A stretch of DNA of 64,000 nucleotides, from assembly GCA_945910005.1 (NCBI GenBank), contig OX246741.1:48870167-48934166 (forward strand), given 5' to 3'. Position numbers and translations under genes: made by a program. The stretch comes from Isoperla grammatica (Eukaryota > Arthropoda > Insecta > Plecoptera > Perlodidae). Below are positions 47,035 through 58,058 of this stretch, piece by piece; positions within the stretch are counted from its first letter, which is position 1; every line of letters starts with the position of its first letter. Under the pieces are notes generated by a model. It did not search any database. It saw only the letters and a program-made list of their open reading frames with translations, and was not told the origin of the DNA.

Positions 47035-47664
47035 ATGTAAACCCCCTGCGCGCGCATATTAATATCAATATACGAAATTCGAAATAATTTCCACGCAACC
47101 AGGACGCTCAGAACATATGCTAAGTGTGCCCGTCCGATGGTGTGTGTACTAAATGCACACAGGCACGCAATCGTTGCGATTTGTGCACGCATGAGCAAAG
47201 CTTTGATGTTTCGCCCGTTACGCCCCGTATAGCTCGTTTAGTTCCAAAGTGAATATCACAAAGGCATCGCGTCCACCCACCATCCTATAGTCGACGTGAA
47301 CACCCATTATCATCATCCGTGTGGTGTACACGTATGTGTTCATGTGTTCGGAGCAACCGGCTCTCTAACCACGCTCATTGTCAGCGTTTTCACAAATAAA
47401 ACGAAACCACTTTAATGTATCTAATTGAAAACATGTTTTGTGCTGTTTAATCGTGAAAGGATGATGGATGCATGAGTGCATTCTGATGGTCAGCTCAGTT
47501 TAAGAGAATGAATAGATGGGCAGTTACAGATTATATACGCGGTTTCCGGTCCGGCCCGGCCGATGTGCGGTTGAACGGAATTAGCCACTTGTGACGTAGC
47601 TACACGCGCTTCCGTGTGCACCTTTCCACTCCGGCACGGCCACACGGACCACGTCATTAAAACC

Positions 47665-48036
47665 CAAGGTCTGTAAATCCCCTGGCGGGGGATTGTCGAA
47701 CTCCCAAGTCAGGTCGTCTCATACATTTCCACAATGTTAAAAATCACATGTTATTCAAATGGGAGAATCATTCAGAAAAACAAATTAATTGATCTGTCAC
47801 ATTCACATCCAATTCTGGTTCAAAACCGCATTACATCTAATTAAAATAATTTAATTATATTTGTAGTCTATCTACATTTTTCAGTGAAGTATTCTGAAAT
47901 CAAAATTTTCATAGTAAATTAGTAGATTTAAGTAAACCAGTTTTTGTAGTGGGCACGAGAATGGCGATTTTCGTGCCCATGAGAAGACCTTACTTTGAGG
48001 TTTACCGAACCTCCGCCAGGGGATCGACGGACCTTG
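47665..48036. mobile_element. 372-bp member of the CAAGGTCCGTAAATCCCC family
   Basis: CAAGGTCTGTAAATCCCCTG at the left is mirrored by AGGGGATCGACGGACCTTGG at the right. The AT-rich interior has a hairpin GGGCACGAGAA..TTTTCGTGCCC at 47951-47978. Confidence 0.87.
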
Positions 48037-49027
48037 GTCATGACGTAATTAGGCGGAGGGCTACTCTCAATATTAAAAACGCCCACAAATGATTCACGTT
48101 TTTAATACACACATTTTATATGGTGTAAAGTGTCACATGCGGTTTTTTAAGAATGAAAATCGAATTAAAAAATTGAGTATTTGTATCTTGAAGACTGCTG
48201 TAGTTGAAGGACTGCTACCTTATCGTGGTGGGCAGGTTTGTGTGCTTTTCTGATCCCGAGAGCTATGCCGGCGGAAGCGTATGCTTCTGGTAGGGCCATC
48301 CTAGCCGGACAGGTCGAGGTAGAAAAGTCAGACGAAAGGCAGTCCACGTTCTGCCCTCGTTTCCGTCCTACTTGTCCGTTTCCACCAAACACCCCCGGAC
48401 GTTATATGATCACAGCTGTTATCGAGTATACGTCGATAAACTCAAATAGCAATCATTAATCAATCGAGATACTATATTTAATTATTAAATCCGACGATTC
48501 GACTCAAAAAACATCCACACTGATTCGGCCTATAATATTTCAAAACCATTTGCGAAACCATATATTCGAGTAACAAACAAACAATATGTAAAGAGCATTT
48601 AATGTTACGACGAAAGTGAACAAGACAAGTAGTAAAAAAGCAAGAAAGTAAGCTGCAAAATTTCTACCATTTGGCCACATCCCACCATCACATTATTCAC
48701 GTTCACCGTATGTGTGACGTCACGGCAAGCACGTGAACACAGCGTTCACCGAAACGGGTTCATTATTGTCGCTTCGCAGGACATGGATATCTTTCGAAGA
48801 CACAAAGATTGCACGCGACTGCGACTGTTAGATTCGTGTCCGTGAAACATTACCGCAAAATGAGAAATCAAATTTAAATAACAAGATAAACTCTAGATTT
48901 TGAGGTTATATTCCGCTTCACGGCGTCTTGTGCCAGTTTAGGCAGCATCTCAGGGAATATCAAGCAATATAATAACCGTGCAAAATTATCATCATATCTC
49001 AGTAATGCTTGACCATATTCAAAAGTG

Positions 49028-49181
49028 AAAACCTGGCTCAGTTTGGGCTCGAAAGAACGAAATTAAAATACGTTGTAACATTGCAGTTGATACTTTAGAT
49101 TCACCTTACTACTACTACTAATATAAAAAGTTTTTTAAAACACTATTAATTTCTTTCGAACCCAAATTGAGTCCGGTTTTA
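49028..49181. mobile_element. MITE, GACTCAATTTG family
   Basis: Ends AAACCTGGCTCAGTTTGGGC and the complement AATTGAGTCCGGTTTT, with the TCGAAAGAA/TTCTTTCGA inner pair, give a TIR of about 28 bp. It contains a (TAC)n track. Related to 254-448. Confidence 0.78.
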
Positions 49182-49339
49182 ATTTTTTCAATGTGGTGTC
49201 TAGCATCATTGAGATACGATTAAAGCACGGTATAATTTCGCGCACATTCAATATTAGCGATATCATTCAAGCCATTTACTGTGTAGCCACTTGATTCATA
49301 TTAACGTTACTGAAATCAAAATAACTCTGAGCTTAACAT

Positions 49340-50605
49340 TACTTTACTTTACTGTAATTAAGGCCAGGGGGGTGAGTCTCGACTTCCTCGCGGAAACGAA
49401 ACTTTCGACAGGCTGGAATCTATTCTTGACCAATCGGAACCATGTGGCGTGTTTTAAGAATTTTCCACAGTCTGCTAGCGGTGAATCAGTGAATCATCCA
49501 GGTGGCGGTGGATATTGTTATTAAAGCAAAATCATTTGTTCTGATAAACATGTCAAACGGGCACGAAGTTAACAATAAGTAAGCTAACAATTTATTACAA
49601 CACATTATATTAGGTTTTATACATTATATAGACTAGGCTGTAGTACTACGCTACTAATGTAGGCCTATTAATGTAGGCCTAGGCTTATTGTAGTCTAGTA
49701 ATGGCCTAGACTAAAAGAGTTGGGCCTAGACCTAGGCTACACCTAAACCACGTGATCTTCTGACGTCACTTTCGACTGTGGAAAGTAATTCCATCTGCAA
49801 TTTGGACATCCTACAGACGAAAGTGACGTCAGAAGGTCACGTGGTGTAGTCCGAGCCTAGGTCTAGGCCCAACTCTTTTAGTCTAGGCCATTACTAGGCT
49901 ACAATAAGCCTAGGCCTACATTAATAGGCCTACATTAGTAACGTAGTACTACAGCCTAATGTATAGAACCTAATATAATGTGTTGTAATAAAGTATTTGC
50001 TTACTTTTTGTTAACTTCGTGCCCGTTTGACATGTTTATCAGAACAAATGATAATGCTTTAATAACAATATCCACCGCCACCTGGATGATTCACTGATTC
50101 ACCGCTAGCAGACTGTGGAAAATACTTAAAACACGCCACATGGTTCCGATTGGTCAAGAATGGATTCCAGCCTGTCGAAAGTTTCGTTTCCGCGAGGAAG
50201 TCGAGACTCACCCCCCAGTGCAGGGCACAATGCCCTCTTTAGCCTGATGAGTGATGATTGATGGATGATAATGAAGAAGGGAGGAGGGGAAGCCTGGTAC
50301 CGGCACGTAGCCTACTCCCGTCGAAAAGTACCAAGGGGACCATCGGCTTTACGTCCCATCCGAAAGGACGGTATAACTTTGACCAGTCATATAGGTTCCT
50401 CCACTAACCCGGACTGCCGAGTAGTTGACGAGAAGAACGAAGCTGTTACACAAGCTTTCAAACCCTCCAATCTGCTCTAACCAACGGTTAACTAGTGTTT
50501 CAGAGGAGAGTGGTCACCCATTCACCTCCTGACATAGCCCGAGGTTGCTTAACTTCAGTGCGGTTATGAGAATTCCGGCTAAGCGACCGCGGCTAAACCG
50601 TTGGC
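49340..50605 (-). mobile_element. 5S-SINE copy split by an 850-bp palindromic insertion
   Basis: The 5S head and body occupy 50217-50605 on the minus strand. The tail piece (TTTACTGTAATTAAGGCCA, plus sense) lies at 49340-49366. In uninterrupted copies GGCCA and GTG(C/T)AGGGC are contiguous, so the palindrome at 49367-50216 inserted into an existing SINE near its 3' end. The SINE is therefore older than the palindrome. The 5S-like promoter block at the right end is intact apart from point changes. Confidence 0.9.
49367..50216. mobile_element. 850-bp near-perfect palindrome (fold-back element)
   Basis: The left end GGGGGGTGAGTCTCGACTTC is mirrored by GAAGTCGAGACTCACCCCCC at the right end. Complementarity continues through arms of roughly 400 bp with scattered mismatches, to a centre at about 49776-49818 where CCACGTG, GACGTCA and TTTCG motifs face each other. 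The insertion site lies inside a 5S-SINE, and the target duplication is at most 3 bp (CCA). No protein is encoded. The arms include runs of the TAGGCCTA type around 49660-49740 and 49855-49930. Confidence 0.92.
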
Positions 50606-51000
50606 TATACCTTGTACCCAACGTATCACTTATGGTCGTGTTTGTGACGAAGTCATTTGTCAATCATTATTTGATGTTGAAGAAGTTCGCCAACGTCGGT
50701 CCGTTAATTGTCACCAAGAATCATGCTGCAGCCATATTCCGTTACTTAGAATTCTATATCCTGAATCGAATTATTCCTGATTTCTAACGTCTTAGGTACA
50801 TTGAATGTAATGCCACATTGAACGAACCTAGTTCGAACTCAGCCAAAAATCATTTCAGGTTACTTTAATATACAATATACAAAGTTACAGAATATGGCTC
50901 CAGAACTTATTCCATAACGGGTAAAGCGATATAGGATACAATACGTAAACGTAAAAAATAAATACGTATACGCTACGTATAAAATAAACGATATGTATAT

Positions 51001-51161
51001 AGTCGTCGTACAACAACTTCGGTAATGCTTCCGTCACAGGTGGGTGAGCGGCAGCCAACCAGGGGCCGTGGCTAGTTGAAATACCTGCTCGGGTTGGCCG
51101 GGACCGTAAACACGTCATTGATTGATGACGAAAGCATTACCGAAGTTGTTGTACGACGACT
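51001..51161. mobile_element. MITE with about 38-bp TIR
   Basis: AGTCGTCGTACAACAACTTC is mirrored by GAAGTTGTTGTACGACGACT. The arms continue CGGTAATGCTTCCGTCA / TGACGAAAGCATTACCG. The interior ATGCTTTCGTCA motif is shared with 56138-56248. Confidence 0.9.
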
Positions 51162-51189
51162 TTATGAGGTTGTTGGAAATTGAGACAAG

Positions 51190-51263
51190 GGATTGCCTCC
51201 TTTAGTCACCTCTTTCAACAAGCAGAGTCAGTGGTGGTCTATTCTACCCTAGGCCCAGACGGA
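51190..51263. mobile_element. SINE family 4, terminal fragment
   Basis: CCTCCTTTAGTCACCTCTTT, then AGCAGAGTCAGTGGTGGTCT and ATTCTACCCTAGGCCCAGAC, a diverged match to the last 75 bp of the module at 45145-45290. Confidence 0.7.
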
Positions 51264-51757
51264 GGGGTGTGTGTCTGAGATACAATTTAGATAGCATCGT
51301 AATTGAGTGCAAAGAATCGGGAGTAGGATATGGATGGATACACTTTCTATGCATTTTAATATTTATTTTTATTCTCTATAATATTTTTATTTTCATGTTT
51401 TTCAATAACGTATTTTTACTTTACCATTTCAGGCAACAAATATGTCACGTTTTGCTACATAGTTTTCGTCACGCTTGTGTGGATATTCGTTCGTAAACAA
51501 GGTGTGAAAATACCGCTGTGCCAGCCAATGACATGCTTCACTTAAAATCCTAGACCCACAGCGGTGGAAAATGTGTACGCGGTTTTAGATTTTTGAATTG
51601 GGCGATATCATATGATATCGGCATCTGGTTTCACTCATTTTGGTCGGTTTATGTTTTTTAATATTGGACGATATTTTTGAAAATCTATATCTTTTAAACT
51701 AATACAAAAAATCATAATTACTTTCAAATTGTGACATTTAACTCATTCTAGGGATTA

Positions 51758-51912
51758 TAAAGTCGTTCCACAGTAACCTGGTGGATACTGACGTCATAGA
51801 TGAGCGAGTCATTGGCCAACCAGATGTCTGCATTTGATAAGGCCACCGCTGATTGGCTCCGACTCACTCATCTATGACGTCAGCATCACAAGGTTGCTGT
51901 GGAACCACTTTA
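51758..51912. mobile_element. MITE, GTCGTTCCACAGTAAC family
   Basis: TAAAGTCGTTCCACAGTAAC at the left is mirrored by GTTGCTGTGGAACCACTTTA at the right. The arms include ATACTGACGTCATAGATGAG and its complement (about 60 bp). This is the cleanest of the three copies. Confidence 0.9.
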
Positions 51913-52127
51913 CATGCAAGTAGGTAATCATAGCATCAAACAAATTCCGAAAAACAAATTCTGTATTGCCGATTAGTTTTTGGTCAAATGGTTCATTCAG
52001 AGCGTCCCAACTCATGACGGCTGCGACAGCCTAATTGGTCAGAATCTCAGTCACTTGCGGGCGTCATTTATGTCATTGGTGCCAACCGCCAGCACGAAGT
52101 AAGTTAGCGTCGGGTAGGCCTACTATT

Positions 52128-52580
52128 GGCACCGTGTGTGTTAGTACATACAGCGCTATATGTGGCGAAATGTAGCAACTTACTGATGAAAGATTGCATT
52201 CCGCGATTGAAAATAGTGCCGGATAGTATTGTGAAAATATGTTTGTTTGTTTTTTCTTGTTTTTGTGTTTTTATTTCGTTTTGTGTTGGTTTTCGTTTTT
52301 CATTGTCTTGTTTTGTTTGTGTTTGTTGTGTGCTTTTTGTTGTTTGTAAGTCTAAAACGTGTCCTGATTTAAATGGCGCCTTGCCGTTTAAGGTGGACTG
52401 ATGGTATTCATAATCTGCCCAAAATTTTTAAAAGCCATATTAAATTAAACAATTTTCAAAATTTGCCTTTATCGACGTAGGAAGAACGACGCTGCTTCCT
52501 CAGAAAGTTGCGTGACATTGCCACTTTGAGCGCTTCATTCGTTTTCACTAGCGCCCTCAGTGGTCAAACTCGGTGCCTAT
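52128..52580 (+). repeat. 450-bp dispersed repeat, copy 1
   Basis: Aligns directly with 54355-54789: GGCACCGTGTG, AGCGCTATATGTGG, a T/G-rich tract of TTTTGTTT type, CTAAAACGTGTCCTGATTTA, ATGGCGCCTTGCC, AACGACGCTGCTTC and GCCACTTTGAGCGCTTCATT. The T/G tract differs in length. The class is unknown. Confidence 0.9.
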
Positions 52581-53342
52581 TACTATATACTCTTATCTAC
52601 GGTTGAACAACCTGCGGGAACCTGTGTCTATATGCTTTCTGAACAAATACGATATAAAGCTTTGATGAACTCGACTATACGCATGCATGATTATTATTGT
52701 TTTGTGTATTTTAGATGTTGTGTTTGAAGGTAAATGGCTCGCAGTTTGCGGTCTGTCTGTCCGTCTGTCTGTCTGTCTAACACAGTCACGCCATTGGTCA
52801 CGCTGAATGACCAAGTCACGGGACTATAAGCTCTCGAACACAAAAGACTGGAGCGGATGAATTCACGTATAATACTTACATGAGCCATCATAATTATAGA
52901 CCATTACTTAAGGAAAACGGTCCACTTTATAAAAATTACTCTTAATAATGTCCATTCGTAAAAATACGGGGGGTATACGGTATATTTCGTTCGTGCCGTT
53001 TCCTTTCTTTGCTTTATATTATCAATTTAAAAGTAAAATTAGTTCTCCTTGGTTCCTCACCCAAAACCACAACAAGAATTATTTGAATTAAACTACATTT
53101 AGGATGAATAATTACGCTGTTAATTCCCTCCATTTAACTAGTAGCCATAACCGAACGAGATGCGGGGGAATCGGAGTGCAACTCTGTGTGGTTTCACGGT
53201 GTAAGGTTGGCAAACTATCAGACATTAGCATTCGACAGCGATACATCATCTCTAGCGGCCGGGCTGGACTGCGATACGCGATCTTTAATTACGGTTTTTG
53301 TTTTCTTTATAGTTACTTAATGACCATCCTGAGTAATCGGAA

Positions 53343-53410
53343 TATATTACACCCGGTGTAGTGGAAAGGCAGGTATTACACCCGGTGTAGTGCAAACGCA
53401 GATATTACAC
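53343..53410. repeat. 30-bp tandem repeat with palindromic core
   Basis: TATTACACCCGGTGTAGTG occurs twice, and a third start TATTACACGCGCG follows. The core ACACCCGGTGT is nearly palindromic and could be a protein-binding site, but this is a guess. Confidence 0.75.
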
Positions 53411-54183
53411 GCGCGGAGAACAGATACGCGGACATAGTTTTAGAGTGGTGGTTATAAAAAAAAATAATAAAAAAAAAAAAAAAACGGCATTGTTGGGAGG
53501 AAGAATAAAAAACTATTTACATTTGTTATGGTTAACATAAAATAGATTTTCCCGAAAATAACTTACGGGGGGGGGGGGGAGATCAATCGGCCGTTTCTTT
53601 AGGAAATACATAAATTATCGATTCAAATGCCTCAATCGGGGTGAACGTCGACTATTAGCGAAGCATACCACCTGGCCACATGGCAGTAACTTCACAATGA
53701 AGACCGTAAAGTATTAAGTTTTGTGTTACAAAATTAGTTGAAACAAATTGATAATAAAATGATTCGTAAGAAACTCCTTCTTTGTGGGCACCACGTTAAG
53801 AACATCTACACGAACTTATGTTGATGTATCAGAGCACGTTTAATTCTTTACCGTGAAAACAAACGTACATAGATATTTGACGAATCTACTCTATGAGGTA
53901 AAGGAATAAAATTATTTATCGATAACAGACTGACGGTTTGAAGAATATAGACACATCTTGGTGTGGTGGTTGGGGGGGGGGGGGCATTGGGCTTTACATC
54001 TCATATTTCGCCCCAGACACCTTTCAGTCCCCTCATCTCACTAATCCCTAATTACCCCCCCCCCCCCCCCGAAATAATTCCTAGTTACGCCAGTGATGGC
54101 GGCCGAAGTTCAGAGATGGCGAAAATATTATTACCCTATAGGTATATTTGGGGAAACAGAAAACACGATGGACCTTATGAGGG

Positions 54184-54331
54184 AAACTCAAGCTAACAAA
54201 TAGACAGCGCTGCTAAGCAACCTCGTTATCCTCGTCATTGATGATATAACAATACGACAACAATGAACAACTGACAGTTATACTCCTCCTCATAATAGTT
54301 TACTTTATTACCACCAGAATGCATCAAGGCT
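54184..54331 (+). repeat. 148-bp dispersed repeat, copy 1
   Basis: Reverse complement of 58592-58740: GCTGCTAAGCAACCTC, ATGAACAACTGACAGTTATA, CTCCTCCTCATA and CACCAGAATGCATC. It lies 24 bp before the 450-bp repeat at 54355. Confidence 0.82.
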
Positions 54332-54354
54332 ATTTTGACTGGCCAATACGTATA

Positions 54355-54789
54355 GGCACCGTGTGTTAGTCCATACAGCGCTATATGTGGCCAAATTTAA
54401 CAACTTATTGGTGAAGATTGCATTCCGCGGTCGAAAATACTTGCCGGTTATTATTGTGAAGTATCTTGTTATTTTGTATTTTTTTTGTTTTTCTTTTTTG
54501 TTTTGTGTTTGTCTTTGTTTTTCATGGTCTTGTTTTCTTTGTTGTTTGTTGTTAGTCTAAAACGTGTCCTGATTTAAATGGCGCCTTGCCTTTTAAGATG
54601 GACTGATGTTAAATTCATAATCTGCCTAACATTTTTAAAAGCCGTATTAAATTCAACAATTTTCAAAATTTGCCATTATCGACGTGGTAAGAACGACGCT
54701 GCTTCATCAGAAAGTTGCGTGGCATTGCCACTTTGAGCGCTTCATTCGCTTTCACTAGCGCCCTCAGTGGCCAAACTCGGTGCGCCTAT
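54355..54789 (+). repeat. 450-bp dispersed repeat, copy 2
   Basis: Direct copy of 52128-52580, 2.2 kb downstream. It keeps GGCACCGTGTG at the start and GGCCAAACTCGGTGCGCCTA at the end. Confidence 0.9.
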
Positions 54790-55229
54790 ATCACGACGTC
54801 AGTGTTAAAAAAATTCTTGGCAGTGGCCAAAAACCAAACGTAATTTTCGCTTCACTAATTATTCAGACATTTTAACGTAAATTTTTCACAAAATTCCTCT
54901 AGGACAGCCTCACGAGTGTGCGCCCGAACAAGTGACAGTGAAGCAATAAAACCACGGCCGGGCGGTTACAAAGCGTACAACACGCAACGCTCTGTGTCAT
55001 GTCTTATCGTGTACACAGTCAACGGTCCTTACAGCTCCTAAACAACGACCACGACAACGACCGACATCTGTCTGAACGACCTATTAAAATAACTACTTGC
55101 AATTGCGCGTCGTTGCCGTGTATAACATGCATGCATGCGCGATGATTGAACACATCCGTGAAAACAAAATCGTCAACGTATTTTTCGAGTTGTGACATTA
55201 TTATGAAACGTTCCCAGACGAACGTCAGA

Positions 55230-55382
55230 TTAAGGTCCAGTCTTACAATGTCCCAATAACTACTTATTCGTCGAATAGCTTGTTTTCTCCATGGCAACGA
55301 CCAATCAAAACTCTTGAAATCCTCCAAATAGCTTAATTGCTACAAATGACTTTCCTATTAGGAGATTGTAAGAGTGAATTTA
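55230..55382 (+). mobile_element. MITE, TTAAGGTCCAGTCTTACAAT family
   Basis: TTAAGGTCCAGTCTTACAAT at the left and ATTGTAAGAGTGAATTTA at the right are inverted ends. It aligns end to end with the inverted copy at 59872-60015. Confidence 0.85.
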
Positions 55383-55943
55383 GCCTGAAAGAAATTGTTG
55401 TATAAATGTTTGATTATTAACTCTTGTCTTACGAGGTACTCGACAGCAAGTTCTCCTATTCATAGTTCCCACGTGACGTCACAGCGGCCATGATTGCGAC
55501 ACAATTGATGAGGACCAATCCTAGATCATTGGCAAATACTAATCAAATTCGATAAATAAGCCTAATTTAGAATTTAAAAAGTAAACATAAGCAATAAAAC
55601 AATTAAAAAATTACGACACATACCAATTTTATTTAAAAAAACACGCTTAATTTTAAAGAACTAAGAATTTCTGTGTTCCACCACAACAGCCTTTAATTGT
55701 TTCTCCATGGCAACGTCAAAGTTTGATTACAAATGTGGCCGCCACGCGCAAAGATGTGACGTACGCATGCAACCTATGAATATCAATAGAATTCAATCAA
55801 CCTACAATACATGAGTTGCAAAATGTGCTGAACTGGACTACTACCATCTTCACATGAAACTGGATGTGTTCAAATCGTACACAAATATTAGGCGTTTAAC
55901 GACGTACTCGACAGCTAAGGTCATATGACGTCTTCCGAATCAG

Positions 55944-56125
55944 ATCCATTACATATCGCGGGGGTCGTCATAAGGGGAGTCCAGCCAGGGAGGACAAGAG
56001 CCAAATGGGAGGAGGAATCTTAAGTGAGACAGTTGGGGGGGGGGGGGGGTAAGGACAGTCCCTTTTCGTCGCCTCTAACGACTAGCAGGGTCATTCTGGG
56101 CTTATTCTACCCCGGGCCGAGACTG
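55944..56125. mobile_element. SINE family 4 second module
   Basis: ATCCATTACATATCGCGGGG, GTCGTCATAAGGGGAGTCCA, GGGAGGACAAGAGCC, a long G-run, then TCGTCGCCTCTAACGACTAG and CTACCCCGGGCCGAGACTG. It contains the joint also present at 38390-38420, so that the two modules belong together. Confidence 0.8.
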
Positions 56126-56137
56126 ATAAAGTTGTAC

Positions 56138-56248
56138 CTTAGACATGCTTTCGTCACACGCGACTGGTTCGTAGCCAATGGTATTGGCGCGGGTGTCTCG
56201 GGCGGTTCGCTGGTTGGCTACGACTGCCCCGGACGTGACGAAAGCAGG
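56138..56248 (+). mobile_element. MITE related to 29611-29760
   Basis: TGCTTTCGTCACACG is mirrored by CGTGACGAAAGCA; the inner pair is CGTAGCCAAT/TTGGCTACG. It shares GTGTCTCGGGCGGTTCGCTG with 29611-29760 but has different outermost ends. It lies 116 bp from the helicase donor at 56363, in the intron. Confidence 0.75.
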
Positions 56249-56363
56249 TGTAAAGTAATCTTGGGTCCACTATAGGCTCAATATACTTAAACTGTCAAGG
56301 TATAAACATCCCTTATTTCTACCGGTAGAGGTTAGTTCCGAGTGAGAGTGAGGTATAACTGAC

Positions 56364-56463
56364 CTTTGACCGCCAGGCCGTGCAGTCGCTTGCGCTCCAA
56401 GACTGCGTTCTCAAAGCGCAGCTGAAGCGCAGTCGCAGACGCCTCCAGCGTCGGGTTGTAGTT
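56364..56463 (-). CDS. DDX31: DDX31/Dbp7-type helicase, linker exon after the helicase core
   Basis: A 100-nt exon between a TTTGCAG acceptor (ending at 56464) and an AAAG|GTCAGT donor (56363-56362). It continues the preceding exon in phase 0 and reads NYNPTLEASATALQLRFENA followed by VLERKRLHGLAVK, with one leftover G. In human DDX31 the matching region is the helix before the C-terminal domain (pattern ERATVLQ..FE....ER). The leftover G joins CT of the exon at 38227 to give Ala (K-A-Y-I-S-F), so intron phase agrees. The 426-bp intron between this and the motif V/VI exon is AT-rich with no repeat I recognise. The downstream intron is about 18.1 kb. Confidence 0.85.
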
Positions 56464-56891
56464 CTGCAAACAATCACCATCATTGGTTGCATGCACACAG
56501 CGTCACCGCATATGGACTACACACACACTGCATGCATGTTAAATAGTTTATTCCTAACCAGTCGCTTAATAAAAGATCACTTAACAAGTGACTAAAATTT
56601 CAGCCACGCCGAACTTGTAGTTTGGATTTTCTAGTGGGGGAGATTATGTAATTATGAAACTCCTGGCAAAGCCGGATATTTCTTTTTTTAATCTATTTTT
56701 TTAAACATCATTGACATAGATATTTATCACACTATAACAAAAGTTTCAAAAAAAAAAAATCTGATAGATTAACCTTCACAACATGACCAACGACAGGATC
56801 GTGGTTTAAAATCTACAAATTCTTAATTTTTGTTTATATTCCCAAAAACACAATTTTCAAAGTGCAAAATTTAAATTTGTTCCTGGCCTAC

Positions 56892-57158
56892 CTTGTTCTT
56901 GCCGCCCATTGGCTGGTTGAACACCTGCAGGCTCTGCAGGCTCTTCTCCATGGCCTCCTCCTGCAGCCGTATCCTCCTGTCCTCGAGCTTGCGCACAAAG
57001 TCCACCTCGGTGGTGGCCAGGAAAAGCAGCGCGGAGCCCGCGACGCCGACGCGCGCCGTCCGTCCCACGCGGTGCACGTAGTCCGCGACGCTGCACGGGC
57101 CCGTGTACTGGACTATCCAGTCCACGTGCGGTAGGTCTAGTCCACGCGCCGCCACGTC
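56892..57158 (-). CDS. DDX31: DDX31/Dbp7-type DEAD-box RNA helicase, internal exon with motifs V and VI
   Basis: On the minus strand an AG acceptor (CAG at 57161-57159) opens an 89-codon exon closed by an AAG|GTAGGC donor at 56891. It reads DVAARGLDLPHVDWIVQY (motif V, residues 1-18), then DYVHRVGRTARVG (motif VI, with the catalytic arginines of HRVGRTAR), then a helical stretch ending in QPMGGKNK. Residue choice around both motifs (GLDLP.V.WIVQY, GSALLFLA) fits the DDX31/Dbp7 branch better than DDX18 or DDX10. That family is known as nucleolar ATP-dependent RNA helicases of large-subunit ribosome biogenesis. The exon is exactly 267 nt, phase 0 at both ends, and is much richer in G and C than the surrounding intron. 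The preceding exon (motifs I-IV) is not in the 6.8 kb to the window end. Family identity is from memory of the sequences, not a search. Confidence 0.92.
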
Positions 57159-57635
57159 CTGACAACAGAACAGGGACGATATCGATTGTAAAAATTCGGA
57201 ATTTTTTTTAGACTGTTTTCAACATTTCAAATTGGCTTTAACGTCCCGTTTTTTACATTGGAAATGGATGAAAGCATTTTGTTTTTAAAGTCTTTTTTTT
57301 TTTTTTTAAATATGAAGTTTTTAAAATGGGTTTCAAGCAAGGAAAGTAACACAATGTTAGCATATGTTAGCCGAAATGTGTAGAACTAGAAATAATTTTA
57401 CTTCACACAAAATTAGCATGAATTCAACAAAATGTAAACACTGAATCACCACTTACCCCCTTTTAAATGTGTTTAAAATGAATTGACGAATAACACGTAC
57501 TGTCATATTATGTATTCTTGTTTTTAATTAATGAAGACAGCACAAAGAGTGGACAACTTTTGTTTTGAGGCAATTTTTTCTTTTAATTGTTTGGCCAGTG
57601 CAGAAAGTTATGAATTCCAAAACGAAATTCTCTCT

Positions 57636-57720
57636 AAAATAAAATAAAATAAAATAAAATAAAATAAAATAAAATAAAATAAAATAAAATAAAACAAAAC
57701 AAAAATAAAACAAAATAAAA
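57636..57720. repeat. (AAAAT)n pentanucleotide repeat
   Basis: About 13 AAAAT units followed by degenerate AAAAC/AAAATAAAAC, in the intron upstream of the helicase motif V/VI exon. Confidence 0.95.
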
Positions 57721-58040
57721 GCAAACCAATATTGTCCCTGGCCTCTCCTAAACCAGCCTAGCCCGGCCCATAAGGTAACCGGAACGAGACAGTGTGTGGG
57801 TTTGACCCCCTGCGTGACACCACGTGCGGCGTTGTATCGAGAATGTTCAATAACTAACAGAGCCATGCTGATTTTATAGCCTTTCCCATCGGGACATCCA
57901 CTTACAAGCTTCCAATTAATTAAACAATAATAACATAAATTCTATTCTATTCTAAAAACAAAACCAACCAAAGGAATGTTGATTTTATTTTGTAATTATT
58001 GTCGATTGCCTAATGCCGCACGTATAAGTGCACCGCGCGT

Positions 58041-58058
58041 GTGTGTGTGTGTGTGTGT
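58041..58058. repeat. (GT)n microsatellite
   Basis: Nine GT units. Confidence 0.9.

Larger units (their letters stand above)
38228..56363 (-). other. About 18.1-kb DDX31 intron filled with SINEs and MITEs
   Basis: The interval between the donor at 56363 and the acceptor at 38228 is inferred to be one intron because the flanking exons join in frame (phase 1) and adjoin in the protein family. It carries three 5S-SINE copies, pieces of three other SINE families, at least ten inverted-repeat elements and several dispersed repeats, each listed separately. Stretches over 300 bp where I see nothing assignable: 38546-39079, 40421-40824, 41199-42839, 44331-44769, 47035-47664, 48037-49027, 50606-51000, 51267-51757, 52781-53342, 53411-54183 (only homopolymers), 54790-55229 and 55383-55943. 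A separate nested gene on the plus strand cannot be excluded but no conserved exon is visible. Confidence 0.7.

Noticed and set aside
57528..57866. 112-codon ORF with a Phe/Leu/Tyr repeat
   Set aside because: It is a translation of the (AAAAT)n repeat.
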